A stretch of 64,000 bases of DNA from Trichobilharzia szidati (GCA_944472155.2 OX235279.1:145970199-146034198); one strand, 5' to 3'; positions 1 to 10,940 are shown, counted from the stretch's first letter. Notes: generated by a model from the letters alone, not told the origin. Numbers and translations are program-made.

Positions 1-660
1 TATGCACACAGAAAAAACTTCTCCACCCCCTCCTACTACCGTGGGTTTAATTTCAAGTTTATCTGTCATCAACATTTTGTTATCAAATTTTTTGCAATTT
101 TCGTATAATAATTTTTAGTAACTAACCCATTCAATCTTTTCACCTATTATCTAGTTTATTTTCATAATTGTCTCCATACTCCTTCACTAACATCTAATCT
201 TTCTAAACATGTCTATATTACGTAACCCTACTCACATCTTACCAATCTTCACCCCACTTAGTTACAACTTTGATTATTAATCACACATTTTAATTTCTTT
301 ATTATTTTGATGATGTAATCAACAACCCACACTAACTGTTATTTTGATTTTGATTTTGACAAACCTAATGTACACACACACACACACAAAATTAATTGTA
401 TATATTTGCGACTGTACAGCTAAGTGAATGAATTCGCCGAAAAGAGACTCTTCGCTGAACTAAGTTGTGCTTATTTCAATGTCTTTATGGGTATTTTTCG
501 GAAATCACCTGTGTCTTTGTGAATGAAAATGTGTGGCGAATCCAGGAACGGTATTCTTGACTTCACTGTGAATCACTTCTCACGCCACCGTAGCAATAGT
601 TTCATTGTAAAGTAGTTGGGTGTAGTGGATCAATATTCTATGTTTGCACCTCTATTACCC
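1..660. other. AT-rich intron or intergenic DNA, no gene seen
   Basis: No reading frame worth keeping. A short (CA)n run lies near 372-388. A copy of the F-repeat core (a foldback of the form CGAAAAGAG-ACTCTTCG followed by CTGA) lies at about 435-465 on the plus strand. If the host gene starts upstream of the window, this is intron sequence. Confidence 0.5.
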
Positions 661-664
661 TGTT

Positions 665-850
665 TTCTGATTTACTGATTGGTTTCAACGTAGAACTTTG
701 CACATATTTGCATCAGCGCTTCGAGTTGCCAATCTGCCTCCATGTACCACAAAAAGCAAGAGAAGAGAGTTTAGAAAAGTTCAAAAGAAAGATAAGAAAC
801 TGAAGTGTGAGAGGAAAAGAATGGTAATACTGAAGAACAATGGAGTTTTA
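665..850 (+). repeat. Interspersed repeat, copy 1 of 2
   Basis: This stretch is recognisably similar to 10775-10940. Shared blocks are a start with TGGTTTCAACGTA, a TTCGAGTT block and a purine-rich AAGAGAAGAGAG block, in the same order and orientation. The family is not identified. It is non-coding in every frame. Confidence 0.5.
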
Positions 851-884
851 TTGGATATGACAAGTCACAAATAGTGAATGCATC

Positions 885-1390
885 TGCGCCATTGAGAACG
901 ATTTTGAGTCACACCACCAGTTGTCTCTAGCCATCAGTTCTTACCATCCCGAGGGCCCCAACCAGCCAAAAAGTCTGTACCTTCCTACGTGGCTGGCTTA
1001 TACTAACTGTTATGGATTTCATTGACTGATGAAGTCATGTTTTGGTTTGACCACCACTAGCTCTTTTTCCACCTGATCGTATGTCAGCTTACATTGCCCA
1101 CCGGTCGAGGAAAGCGGTGGCTAAGCATGCGTAACACATGTCATAGCTATCTTAATCAATGTAGCTTTACAGGCTAATTTTTTGACTTTCCCTTCTTATC
1201 TAACACTTTGCCTAACTTGATTATTGCTCACACTATTTTACTACTTGACGCGGGAGATAGAACGGAGGCACCTATAATCAAAGACAGTTAGCCTTTTCGT
1301 ATCTATTTGCAATGACCATGTCTCACAGCCGTAAGGGAAGACAGAGCGAACTGCTGAGGAGTACACACATCTTTTGATCGATAGCCCGAT
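885..1390 (-). pseudogene. RTE-A retrotransposon relic, C-terminal part of the RT protein
   Basis: Read on the minus strand with frame changes, this gives remnants of the conserved C-terminal region of RTE-clade proteins: a VYSSAVRSVLPYG-like block, a CLRSISRV-like block, then HVLRMLSHRFPRP. The same blocks occur in the better copy at 11217-12360 ([25 protein letters not shown]). Stops and frameshifts make it inactive. Endonuclease and catalytic RT motifs are absent, so it is 5'-truncated. Confidence 0.6.
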
Positions 1391-1973
1391 ATCGCCAATA
1401 TTGTACCTCTAGTACATAGAAGGTAATTTAGGAGTAACACGTGTTGATTATCCGCAAACGTTTATTATCTCATTTCAATACTCGTTTGGTTGTATTTGTC
1501 TATCAAATAGCTACTCATCTGTTGCTATATCCTTCTTTTAAGGATCCTGGACACAGAATTGTTGATTGGAAGATAGGCATTGTATTGTAAAAGATCACAT
1601 AACTTTCTCTTCTCGGCATTCGTTGGTAGTGTTATATGACTGTACTACTATAAGGATAACATTATCTAACTGGGGTGGGGGGTATATAACTCATTTGATC
1701 ACAAAATAACATGGGGTATTCACATTGATACGACTATAATAAATGTGGCATTTTCGAAGTATATAGAATGGGTTCGGAGAAAAAAAATGACTGGGTGCGA
1801 ATCTCAAATGGGACGAAATGGACATTGCATTGGGGATTCCACAGTCAAGGGAAATGCACGTGTTATTAGTAGTTTGTTCAGTTTACCTGAAAGTTCCGTC
1901 TATTGATGTTGTTTTGTTTTGTTTTGTTTTGCTTTTTGTGTTATGAGTAAATTGTTATTTTCTATGAACTCAG
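1391..1973. other. Intron-like sequence upstream of exon 1
   Basis: No coding signal. It ends in a T-rich tract with repeated TTTTG units and the CAG acceptor of the first visible exon. A decayed alpha-type hammerhead relic is listed separately within it. Confidence 0.5.
1790..1852 (+). ncRNA. Decayed alpha-type hammerhead ribozyme relic
   Basis: The order CAAAT-GGGACGAAATG-GGATTCCAC matches the 3' half of the Schistosoma alpha hammerhead (loop of stem II, GGAC-GAAA, then the cleaved strand). The CUGAUGA half has decayed to CTGGGTGCGA. It is recognisable only by comparison with the copy at 13404-13474, so this is a relic and the call is tentative. Confidence 0.3.
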
Positions 1974-2171
1974 ATCATTTTTAGATCGACTTGCCTTGTA
2001 CATGTTTGATACATCCGATGATGATGAAGATGTTGACTCAGAATTTCCACCACTTGAATTGAATGATCCGATTCATAAGTATCAATTTGAATCATTTGCT
2101 CTTGTTGAACGAGTTGAAACATCCTTACACGAACAATCGAAAGCAGAGGTGACAAGTGTACTAGTTACAAT
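1974..2171 (+). CDS. Exon of a large unidentified protein (exon a, acidic)
   Basis: Open for 198 bases between an acceptor ending CTCAG and a strong GTAAGT donor. It enters needing one base to finish a codon and leaves after two bases. The peptide starts SFLDRLALYMF and has an acidic run, DTSDDDEDVDSEFPPLEL, followed by a helix-like segment (SFALVERVETSLHEQ). Leaving two bases fits exon b, which supplies one. The gene must begin before the window, because no initiating exon is seen. I do not recognise the family. An antisense frame also exists here but has no splice support. Confidence 0.72.
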
Positions 2172-2384
2172 GTAAGTTTATAGATGTTTTTTTTTCTTTC
2201 CTGCATAAGTCATTCTTTCCATTTAAAAGCTTTAATCGCTAAAAATAGGTATGTATAGTGATTCCAGAAGGCCCATTCCCACTAGCCATTCGTGCATATT
2301 GAAAACTACTTCCACAATAGTGGTTCAGATATTATCACTGAAATTTTCACTGTGCTCGATCGATTTTTGAAAGCCATGGAAGTT

Positions 2385-3025
2385 CCACTAACCACCATCA
2401 AGGGGAGAAATTTGATAGAGGTCACTTCCTCCACTAACCTAGGCATCATCGTTTAAACTACAGGCACACCTCATGAATGAGGATGTCAAAATCAGAATCA
2501 GAAAGGCAACACCTACATTCATCACTCTGAAATCAGTGTGGAAATCTACTACACTCCACTGCACCATAAACAACAAAATTCGAATTTTCAACACCAATGT
2601 TAAGTCAGTCAGTCACTGCTTCTATATGAGTCGGAAACTTGACTAGTGCGTCACAAAAAGCACTTCCCACAGTCAGATGCACACTTTTATCAACAGTTGT
2701 CTCCGCTAGGTCATTACTGAAGACCAGACGGCCGGCTAGAAAGAATTAGCATTAAAAAAACTCTGAGAACGTACTAACCAAGAGCCTGTTGGTCAGCAAA
2801 TGTGCCGAAGAAAATGGAAATGGATGAGGAAGACGTGAAATCGCGCTTCAGGCCTTAAATGGGAACCCAAATGGGGAACGACGAACCGGGTATCTGACGG
2901 TGACATATAAGAGGCTGTGTGAGGAGGGGATGAGAGCTTCTAAAGACCCAGAGGTGATGGAAGGAGTAGAGATGTGCTGTTGAAGCTCTATGTTATGCTT
3001 AGAACCCAAGGAAAGAATAACAGTG
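2385..3025 (+). pseudogene. RTE-B retrotransposon relic, C-terminal part
   Basis: Plus-strand frames with many stops give KGRNLIEVTS, SLLLYESET and a final VEALCY block. These align with GRNLKETTS, SVLLYGSETW and the tail of the better RTE-B copy at 8345-9260. It ends near AACCCAAGGAAAGAATAA, the family's 3' end. The copy is heavily mutated and inactive. Confidence 0.6.
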
Positions 3026-3336
3026 AAATATAATTATGGAAGTTCGGTTTACACCTCCAAACTACTTAATTTTTGACAAATGGTGATCTAATATGTATCT
3101 GTTATAAGTTGGTCTAACTCTTAGCCTCTTGTTCAGTAGACCAAATGTGCTACATAGCAGTTAAAAATTAACTGTTGTGACTGCATAGTTGTGTATACAT
3201 TTCAAACAGTTTATTTCTAATCTCAACATGACTATGAACAATTGAATTGTGTTTTGAAAGTATTCTCAAGTGGATAATACAGTTTTACTGTGTGTTTGAT
3301 ATACTTGAAATAAAAAGTGTAAGTTATCAGTTATCG

Positions 3337-3525
3337 CTGAAAGGGAAGCGGCGAGTGGGACGTCCAAGGGTGACATGGAGGAGATCGTGTGAAGAAGAGT
3401 TGAAACAGTATGGACTAACATGGATGCAAGTGAAAAAAAAACAGCAGAAGACAGAAGCAAGTGGAGATGTGCAATTGAAGCCCTATGTTCCACTAGGAAC
3501 CCAAGGGAACAATAATAATAATACC
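3337..3525 (+). pseudogene. RTE-B 3' end with (AAT)n tail
   Basis: Encodes [20 protein letters not shown], then ELKQYGLTWMQVK. This is the C-terminal tail typical of RTE proteins (GKR-VGRP-TWRR followed by an amphipathic segment). It is followed by GAAGCCCTATGTTCC and a short (AAT)n tail. It is extremely 5'-truncated. The 3' terminal bases matter because SINE-A copies carry the same ending. Confidence 0.7.
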
Positions 3526-3884
3526 AGTTACTTGCATAAGAGGTACTTGTTCAAGCTTCATTCGTAGGCACAAAGTTTGCATACACTACATCTGAATTTA
3601 GAATTGGTCATGTAAACTAATGACCTACAGCTTGTATGTATGTGTGACTTGTAATTGGTAGCTGAATTAAAGTAACTTTGCAATGTTCTTTGCTCACTAT
3701 TGTCCTTGGTGTTTATGCATCGAAAAATTGTTTCAATCTTATCATTTTTTGCAATTTAACAATTCTTTATTTTCAATAATACAACACTTTAAAAATGAAG
3801 TAAAAAGAGCATTCAATGCCGCTGAAGTACTCTTCCCCTTCAAAAACCGCCCCTAGTTTACGTTAGGAAGTTACCTAATTTTGC

Positions 3885-4330
3885 TTCTTCTATGTGTATC
3901 TATCAGTCTGACTGCTGCTGTGGGGCCAGTTACATAGGCCTGTACAAGTAGATGTGTTTATCGTTGGATTTCTGAACATCATCATGCATGAGTTAAGTAA
4001 GGGACAAACAAAATCCATTCATAATTCTATTCCATGTCATGTCGTAGATATAGAAGGCAAAATTGATGTTAACAAGGCTTTCAAACTCATCTGCCGTATT
4101 CCAATCAATCGTAATTTCACCTCAAAAGTTCATCTGTAACATATTGCTGATGACGTCAGAATCCATATTAAGAATCTTAACATCTTATATATCCAAAAGT
4201 GGTTGATTCAGACGCTTTCCTTAGCTTGGCCATCGTCAAGGTGTTAACTATCTTCAAATTTGTTGCATATGTTTCCTTGATTTTATCTGATATTCCGTTT
4301 ACTTTATTATTATTATCATTGTTCCCTTGG
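3885..4330 (+). pseudogene. Penelope-like element fragment: GIY-YIG endonuclease and 3' end
   Basis: Across frames, a CCCGASYIGLYK-like block (the GIY-YIG core) is followed by SIHNSIPCHVVD, KIDVNKAFKLICRI, a FTSKVHL-HIADDVRIHIK block and a final ILYIQKW. This is the order found at the end of Penelope-like proteins. Stops and a deletion after the GIY core make it inactive. The same tail occurs at 15780-16010 (-) and 16190-16390 (+), so these are one family. Confidence 0.65.
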
Positions 4331-5045
4331 GTTCCCTTGAGCTTCAACTGCATGTCTCCACTTGCTTCTGTCTTCTGCTGTACTTTTCACTTGCATGCAT
4401 GTTAATCCATACTGTTTCAACTCCTCTTCACACGATCTCCATGTCACCCTTAGACGTCCCACTCGCCGCTTACCTTTCGGGTTCCACTCGAGCACTGGCC
4501 TGACGCGCGATGTCACCCAGTGGCCTCCTCAGCGAGTGTCCAATCCATCTCCACTTTCTCCCGCATACTTGTTGGGCGATTGGTTCTTGTTTTGTCTGTT
4601 CCCATAGTTTCTTGTTGGTGATTCTTTCCGGCCATCTGATTTTAATTTAATTTTTTAAATTTTTGATTACAGCCACACCGTATTTTCAGTACAAGTATGG
4701 AATTTTCAGCATGGATATCGGTAGCCCAAATTTCGCAGGCCAACCATAGATATCGGGTGTGCGTCGGCAGGGGATCGAACCCTGGATCATGTGCATGGTC
4801 GGCGAGAGTCCTAACCACTGTGCCACCGACGCACAGTATAGAGCGAAGGCAGTTGTTGATAAAGGTTTGCAACCTGTTGGAAATATTCTTTGTGACCCGC
4901 CAAGTTTCTGATCCGTATAGCAAAACTGACTTGACGTTTGTATTGAAAATCCGAATTTTGTTGTTGATGTTGAGTAACGAAGATTTCCAGATTGGTTTCA
5001 GGTTGATGAATATGTTTCTCGCCTTCCCGTTTACTCTAGCATTAT
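4305..5045 (-). pseudogene. RTE-B copy interrupted by a SINE
   Basis: Minus-strand frames give MLYGSETWRVTKNISNRLQ and TFINNCLRSIL, then an inserted block, then PKGKRRVGRLRVTWR and ELKQYGLTCMQVK. This is the C-terminal part of the RTE-B protein in correct order. The 3' end (low coordinates) has an (ATT)n tract and the GGGAAC-type tail. The 190-base insertion at about 4640-4833 is a tRNA-like SINE (separate entry), so the SINE arrived later. Confidence 0.7.
4640..4833 (-). mobile_element. tRNA-headed SINE inserted in RTE-B
   Basis: On the minus strand it starts TGCGTCGGTGGCACAGTGG (tRNA-like box A), has GGTTCGATCCC (box B) and a CCGACGCAC 3' strand of the acceptor-like stem. It continues with CGATATCTATGGTTGGCC and an A/T-rich tail. 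The RTE-B frame resumes on both sides, which fixes the limits to within a few bases. The body differs from SINE-A; a second copy of this body is at 39640-39790. I saw no clear target duplication. Confidence 0.7.
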
Positions 5046-5059
5046 ATTTTTTATGCTCG

Positions 5060-5235
5060 TTATAATTTATGAATCTTTCTTGAACTGTAATTCTATTGAT
5101 CTTAATGACGGTTATTCTAGAATATTTCGTATATATATATATATATATATATATACAGTTGTAGAGCTGGACGACGGATTCATCGAAAAGAATATTCCTA
5201 GCCCGAACTTCCTTTGTCTTTTGAATACTTCCAAG
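5060..5235 (+). repeat. F-repeat with internal (TA)n
   Basis: Shares an ordered set of blocks with 17320-17500 and 17690-17890: TCTTGAACTGTAATTCTATT, a GATTATTCTAGAATAT-like block, (TA)n at 5131-5154, TTGTAGAGCTGGA, then GAAAAGAATATTC. The last block contains the palindrome GAATATTC. It is non-coding. Confidence 0.6.
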
Positions 5236-5249
5236 TGTTGGTTTGTAGG

Positions 5250-5435
5250 GATTTCATTGGTTTTAAGTTTGCCCACAAATCATTGATATCAATCAGGGAA
5301 CCGTTGAAAACCAGTCGGGAGTATTGGAAAACCGTTTCGCTCATGTTTGGAACTCTTCAACAGTATGCGCCTGTGACATCACCAGGGATTGGACCAAAAA
5401 CCTTCAGGTTAGGAGATACATGAGAATCTTAACTT
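5250..5435 (-). mobile_element. SINE-B copy with decayed hammerhead
   Basis: Minus strand. A tRNA-like head remnant (GGTCCAATCCC, box B-like) is followed by ATACTG-TTGAAGAG, a stem-loop, GCGAAACGG and CCAATACTCCC. This matches the layout of the better copy at 52075-52300. The hammerhead core reads UUGAAGA instead of CUGANGA, GAAA is kept, and stem III is damaged. Such copies are probably non-cleaving relics. Confidence 0.55.
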
Positions 5436-5648
5436 CTGTCAATTCACCGGTGACCTCTGGCCAGTGTCATTGGCAAATCTTTGGCCTCACATCTGATGTC
5501 GTCAGTCACGACTTCTCAGTAGGACTCCTGACAACTTCATCCTGTAGTCACTTACTGTTGAGCATCAGGTTAATTTTCAAGTCTTAGTTTGTATATATAC
5601 ATATTGTTTACAACTCCTATCCGTGGTTTCTCCTCTTTCCTTATATAG

Positions 5649-5956
5649 ACATATGGCTCAAGGGATGAGTGTACTCCGTTTTCCATCAGATACGCTTTTA
5701 AGTGCAGTTCTAGAACGTGCTGTCTATCGTCGCCGACTACGTCAACACGGTGGTTATGCTTATCGACTGGAACTATGGCCAAAAAATACAGATCAACAAA
5801 CAAATTGCCCAAAAGTTGGTGGTGGTAGCACTTTCCTGTCAAATATAACTAATACACAGTTCAAAAATAAAAATTCACAGTTAGATTTAAATCAACGATT
5901 GAGTTATTTTATTTCAGCTGGACTGCCTTTACACTTTCTTCTTGTTCGAGAAAGCA
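5649..5956 (+). CDS. Exon of a large unidentified protein (exon b)
   Basis: Acceptor TTATATAG, donor AGCA/GTAAGT. The first base completes the codon left by exon a, and the last base opens a Ser codon finished by exon c. The peptide runs HMAQGMSVLRFPSDTLLSAV then LERAVYRRRLRQHGGYAYRL, a Gln/Asn/Gly-rich linker, and RLSYFISAGLPLHFLLVRES. Basic and hydrophobic segments alternate with a low-complexity linker, as in large scaffold proteins. No motif identifies the family. The reading frame is free of stops over the whole exon. Confidence 0.78.
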
Positions 5957-6044
5957 GTAAGTATATTCATGTTTGTTAAAATTAATTATGACCTTATCTA
6001 TTCTACTGAAATTCTGATCAGTTTTTGCACAAAGTACATTTGCA

Positions 6045-7350
6045 GAACAAAACATTATTTATTGTTCTCTTGGGTTCCGACTGGACCATAAGGCCCCAAC
6101 AAGAAATCTCCACTTTGTCCAATCCTCTGCGGTCCGCTTCAGCTGGTCCCACGATTGCCTATAAGCTTTCATCTATCCTCATATGATCTCATCCGTGTCA
6201 CTCTCAGACCCACGCCCCACTTTTCGTTTCCCATTCGAGTTCCACTCGAGCGATGACCTGGTACGCGATGTCATTCGATGGTTTCCTCAGTGTCTTTCTG
6301 ATCCACCACCATTCGTTCCGTAATATTTGTTGACCAACAGGCTCTTGGTTAGTACGTTCCCAGAGTTTTTAATGCTAATTCTTTCTAGTCGGCCGTCTGG
6401 TCTTCAGTAATGACCTAGCGGAGACAACTGTTGATAAAAGTGTGCATCTGACTGTGGGAAGTGCTTTTTGTGACGCACTAGTCAAGTTTCCGACTCATAT
6501 AGAAGCATTGACTGACTGACTTAAAATTTGTGTTGAAAGTTCGAATTTTGTTGTTTATGGTGGAGCGGAGTGTAGTAGATTTCCACATTGATTTCAGATT
6601 GATGAAAGCGTATCTTGCCTTTCCGATTCTGGCTGGCTGGCTTTGCCATTCTCATGCGTTCCGCTGGCTCTAGTTGAAATGATGCATATTAGATAAGTGA
6701 AGGCAGGAAGTAACCTCTATCAAATCTCTCCCACTGATTGTGATTGATGCTGGTTTTCTTACTGTTGATTGGTTATCTTCCTCACCTCCGTCTTCACTTT
6801 GTTCACGTGGAGTCCTATCTTCGCTGCCAGCCTTTTCAGCCAGTCTGTTGGCTTTCGCTTGTAAGTCTTCTCGTTTGTGTGACATTGACAAAGTTTATCC
6901 GCGAAGTCCATATTTTCTAAAGTCTTCTTGTCGGTTGAGCATATTGCTGTGTTCTCGCTTTCCAGAGTCTGACGCAAAATCCAATCTACCACAATGAAGA
7001 ATATCATCGGTGATAGTAGTCAGTCAGCCTTGTCTTACTCGTTTCTTGAACTCAAAGGCTTCACTGAGTTTAACTTTTGTGAATTACCTGACATGTAGCA
7101 TTGTTATATATCTGTTGAATGAGGTTGAAAGAGACTTGGCTACTGCACGCCTTAGTGTTGAAGCCGTTTCCAAATTACTTCGTGGCAATCGCTGTCGCAG
7201 GCCTCTTCAAAGTCGATGAAGTTGAGGCAAGGATTTGGCTGCCATTCTATGCTGTGTTCGATGATGATGCGTAGAGTTGCTGTTTGATCTGTACGTGATT
7301 TGTTTTGCCTGAATCTAGCTAGTTTCGGGCGGAGTTCTGCTTCAGGTCAT
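6045..7350 (-). pseudogene. RTE-B relic, RT palm to C-terminus
   Basis: On the minus strand, fragments of the RT palm appear in order: a LNFIDFEEACDS-like block (motif A region), RQGCLLSPMIFFIVVDWILR (motif B region), NMDFADKLC (motif C, FADD to FADK), then KIGLHVNKVKTEV. The remaining C-terminal blocks follow to about 6045, where the GGGTTC-type 3' end lies. Numerous stops and shifts. It reaches further 5' into the RT than other RTE-B copies here. Confidence 0.65.
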
Positions 7351-7859
7351 GGAAATGGATTATTAGTTGAGAATTATGAGACAAAAAGATGCAGGCGAAT
7401 TTCATACCAAACATATTGAGATTTCTGATGAAGGTATTCAGAAGAAATTGTTTTTATTCAGCGTCTTCACCTGATAGGACTACACCATTTACACACAGTA
7501 AATCTACAAAATTGTTCTGTGTTTGAGTGCTAGGATGCCCCCCAACCACACTGAAGTTTTGTGTTCAATTCCCTGTTGAAGTACCCCGAAATATTGCCTA
7601 ACCTCCTATATTACGCTCGGAAAACGGGGAAGATTGGATCTCATTTCGTCTCTCTGAGCTACAACCATGTGTAGACATTAAGAAACCCTATCATCATAGC
7701 ACCGTATTAAAAAAAATTGACAGTAAGTTTGCGTACTTCTGGTACACAGGGAAAGTGACAGCTTCATAGTCACTGATCCCTTTTTCTGCCTTATTTTTGG
7801 TGAACTTTTCGAAGACGAATTTTTTCACAAACCTACATCAGTTAGAGTAGAGTGTACTG

Positions 7860-7990
7860 AGCGTAGTTTTGAGACTCTTCAAGAGTTCGTACTCATCGTA
7901 TGGTTTGACCAGGAACGTTTAGGTTTTGAGACTGGTGCATTTACCACTCAGTCACTGTGTTGCAATCCAATGACCTATAATCTCTAACCT
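7860..7990 (-). mobile_element. SINE-like tRNA-derived head
   Basis: The minus strand reads GTGACTGAGTGGTAAATGC (box A-like), CAGTCTCAAAACCT and CCTGGTCAAACC (box B-like), then GATGAGTA. The arrangement is that of a tRNA-derived SINE head, but pairing is too poor for a functional tRNA. The 3' limit is not clear. Confidence 0.4.
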
Positions 7991-8099
7991 TCTTCTATTC
8001 GCGATATAGTACCACTTCTATCCATTGATGCACCCCAACGATTTCGGCTTCTCATCATAACTCTAGGAAATCACTGGTAAGCAATTAATTGTTATTCAG

Positions 8100-8260
8100 A
8101 AGTTTGGTTTTTGAGGTTTTGGTGATCGATATCAAGGTCGATTTTGCTACAATTCAACGTGAATCAGAGAGCTATTGAAAGCCAGGGAGTACTAATAAAT
8201 GACTTTCATTCTGTTTTGCAATCCTTCAAAACAGTGAGGGCGCCGACAAACCCACCTTCT
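8100..8260 (-). mobile_element. SINE-B relic
   Basis: The minus strand keeps the family order: CACTG, a decayed stem-loop, AATGAAAG, TTAGTACTCCCTGG, then ATCGATCACC-like bases. The hammerhead core is lost. Identified by comparison with 52075-52300. Confidence 0.45.
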
Positions 8261-8344
8261 GAATAAACTCTTGTTTTCAACACTAACTATCAAATATATA
8301 TGCAGTAAAATATATTTTAATGTCTTCAGTAGCCAAGAAAAGCA

Positions 8345-9260
8345 AGTTGTATTATTATTATTGTATCCTTTAATTCCTAGAGGAACATAGGGCTCCAGCC
8401 GTGCGTCTCCATTGCGTTCTGTTCTCTGCTAGAGTCTTCACCTGGCTCCATGTCTGCCCACACGTTTTCATCTCCTCTTCACATGACCTCCTCCAAGTCA
8501 CCCTTGCACTGACAACCAACTCGCCGCTTCCCGTTCGGGTTCCACTCGAGCAATGGCTTGTCTAGTGATATCACTTGATGGTTTCCTAAGAGTATGGCCA
8601 ATCCATCTCCATTTCTTCCTACCTATTTGTTTCACAATCGGTTCCTGGTTGGTTCGCTCATTGCCGGAGATCCCTGTTGCTAATCTTTTCTGGACGGCCA
8701 TCTGATCTTGAGTATTGAGCGAAGACAACTGTTAATGAATGTCTGTAGTTTGTTTGAGATGCTCTTTATGACGCGCCAAGTCTCTGATCCGTATAGTAGC
8801 ACTGACTTCACATTGGAGTTGAAAATCCGGATCTTATTTTTGATGCTGAGTGCTGTTAACCTCCACACAGACTTGAGAGTAGTGAAAGCTTGTCTTGCTT
8901 TTCCTATTCTTGCTTTGATATCCTCGTCAGTTCCGCCTGTAGTTGAAACGATGCTTCCCATGTAGGTAAAGGAGGTAGTTTCTTTCAGGTTCCTTCCATT
9001 TATGCTGATTGTTGTCTGTTGTTGTTGTTGCTGTTGGTGGTGTTGCCCAGGAATTTTCATCACCTCTGTTTTATCTATGTTCACCTGAAGTCCTATCTTT
9101 GATGCTTCTTCTGCTAACTTGTTGATTTTCGTTTGCATGTCTTCCAGTTTGTGGGAAATCAGACATATATCATCGGCGAAGTCCAGATCCTCCAAGTTTT
9201 TTGTGTGTGTCCATTTTATGCCTGTTTCCTCATTGCCCACTGTTTGTCGCATTATTCTTC
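8345..9260 (-). pseudogene. RTE-B copy, RT motif C to 3' end
   Basis: A 190-codon minus-strand frame (9252 to 8680) begins inside the RT: DLDFADDICLI (intact FADD motif), KIGLQVNIDKTEVMKI, a poly-Gln run (about seven Q), TSFTYMGSIVSTTGG, SVLLYGSETWR and [16 protein letters not shown] shift at about 8700 moves the frame to [20 protein letters not shown]. It ends in GGAACATAGGG-type bases and (TAA)n. The endonuclease and most of the RT are missing by 5' truncation. It is the reference copy for RTE-B in this window. Its 5' edge is about 46 bases from the exon c acceptor. Confidence 0.78.
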
Positions 9261-9306
9261 TAAATTTATTTGTTTGTTTCTTTTGGTTTGTAACTATCTA
9301 ATTTAG

Positions 9307-9474
9307 GTCGTTGTGATCCAGCACTTTCAGAACACGGTGGTGATATCGAAACAATCGAACAAATAGATTCTGCACCAATGTTAGATACATCAGAACCAGT
9401 ACATACAGCTTTACAGTTAAGACAATATCAGGTGACATACTTGAAAGGCCTTTTTCCACGTGAAGTTCAATTAA
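9307..9474 (+). CDS. Exon of a large unidentified protein (exon c)
   Basis: Acceptor AATTTAG, donor TTAA/GTAAGA. Two entry bases complete the Ser codon opened by exon b, and one base is left for exon d. The peptide is RCDPALSEHGGDIETIEQ, IDSAPMLDTSEPVHTALQ, then LRQYQVTYLKGLFPREVQLS. The 168-base length is divisible by three. The second half looks helical. The upstream polypyrimidine tract is squeezed between the acceptor and the end of an RTE-B insertion. No family recognised. Confidence 0.78.
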
Positions 9475-9789
9475 GTAAGACAAGTGTTTTATGAATAAAG
9501 TGTATGCCTCTTTCATTGATATACCTGGTTCATTTTCCCCCAGAGCTGTTAACAGATTTTGTTCTGTGAAGACTGGTAACAGGGAAGTGTAGTTATGAAA
9601 TCTGATATTCAACTAAGAGGGATCGTAGGTTTTCAGTGTCATGCCATCCATATACCGAAGTGTGTACAGCCAGACGGTATAGTAATAGTAATAACACACG
9701 TATTCTGGACAATGTTGATATGATGTACAGAATTTCCAGCTCAGTTTGTTGCATGATAGTTACTTTTCGTACAGGGTCTTCAAAAAAAG

Positions 9790-10045
9790 TAGTAATTGAT
9801 CACGAGCTGACATCAGTTAGAAAACCATTGGAAATCAGCAGGAAGTACTGAATAGCCGTGTCGTCCTAGTTTAGGACTATCTGGCAGAACGCACCGACTG
9901 GGGTTCTAAACCAAGACCTTCTGGTTGCAAGGCAAGCTCGTAGACCCAGTAGTCCATGAATTCCAATTTCTGCCAATGGTTCTCTGACCGATGTCAGCTT
10001 GTGATAAATCCTGTAACTAATCAAATCCCTGGAAACCAACACCTA
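9790..10045. mobile_element. Two SINE-B pieces in opposite orientation
   Basis: 9790-9960 is a minus-strand copy: box B-like TTTAGAACCCC, then AGTCCTAAACTAGGACGA (stem II of the hammerhead with GACA in place of GAAA), then TTCAGTACTTCC. 9970-10045 looks like the 3' part of another copy on the plus strand (TGGTTCTCTGACCGATGTCA). The head-to-head arrangement could come from nested insertion or an inverted duplication. Confidence 0.5.
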
Positions 10046-10774
10046 GAAAATAGTAATTAACAGTAGATCTCATGACACAATACTGTCTGATCTGAAGACA
10101 AAAATCAATCTCTTATGGTATTTCTTCTTTGTCTCCCTAGAGAAACGTGCGAGATTTTTCGTTTGCCAATTATACAAAGTTTAGAAGTTGTCTCATGTAT
10201 TGGGACACACTGCCCCCCCCTCCCACGATGATGCTTTTTCTCAAGTTTAGTAGAAGTTGGCGAATCAGCGGGTTGTGAACACTTTAAATACTCCCGAGAG
10301 GAAATTATACCATTAGAGGTTATATTTTAACCGATTAGAACGAAGTGAACAAGGGAAATTATATGCAGTATAATGATGGAGCTTTTTTATAGCCAAAGTT
10401 CTAAGCAGGTCGCAGTGGTATAGCTAACCACGTAATTTACTGTTGTTCAATGCACTCAGTGCTTGTATGAACACATGTTTTTGAGCTATTATGAAAAAAA
10501 AATAATATTAGACTTACATTTCATAATTGCTGACATAGCTTTTGGGTGTGCATATTCCAATTACCCTACGAGGTGTATACCTACTGAATCGATTGTTCTG
10601 AGAAATCCTCCAATATCCGAAAGGTTGGATCGGTAGGAACAAAACTATGAGGAGCCCTTGTCGTAGTGCTGTTTGCCGGAGGTATTTTCGGTCCCCTGTG
10701 TAATCTGCTTGGTAGCATAAATGGTATTCAAGAGGCATGACAGATACTACTGCTTAGCGTGATGGGTACTAACT

Positions 10775-10940
10775 GATCGACTGACTGGTTTCAACGTAAC
10801 ACCTGGTACAGATATGCAGCAGTTCGAGTTAACAAACTTCCTCTATGTAGCACACAAAGAAAGAGAAGAGAGTAAAAAGAGATCCCAAGGAGAGAAGGAG
10901 AGATAATAAACAGAAGTATGAGTGCACTTTAATTTCATCA
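10775..10940 (+). repeat. Interspersed repeat, copy 2 of 2
   Basis: Matches 665-850 in block order (CTGGTTTCAACGTAA, GTTCGAGTTA, AAGAGAAGAGAG, then a TGAGTGCACTT block). Non-coding and of unknown family. Confidence 0.5.

Larger units (their letters stand above)
2172..5648 (+). other. Intron between exons a and b, filled with retroelement debris
   Basis: Starts GTAAGT and ends in TATATAG. In order it holds an RTE-B relic (+), an RTE-B tail (+), a Penelope GIY-YIG fragment (+), an RTE-B copy (-) with a SINE inserted in it, an F-repeat with a (TA)n run, and a SINE-B copy (-). Bases 3026-3336 and 3526-3884 show nothing recognisable. Confidence 0.65.
5957..9306 (+). other. Intron between exons b and c
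   Basis: Starts GTAAGT and ends TCTAATTTAG. It holds two RTE-B copies (6045-7350 and 8345-9260, both minus), a tRNA-like SINE head (7860-7990) and a SINE-B relic (8100-8260). Bases 7351-7859 contain no recognisable element. Confidence 0.65.
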
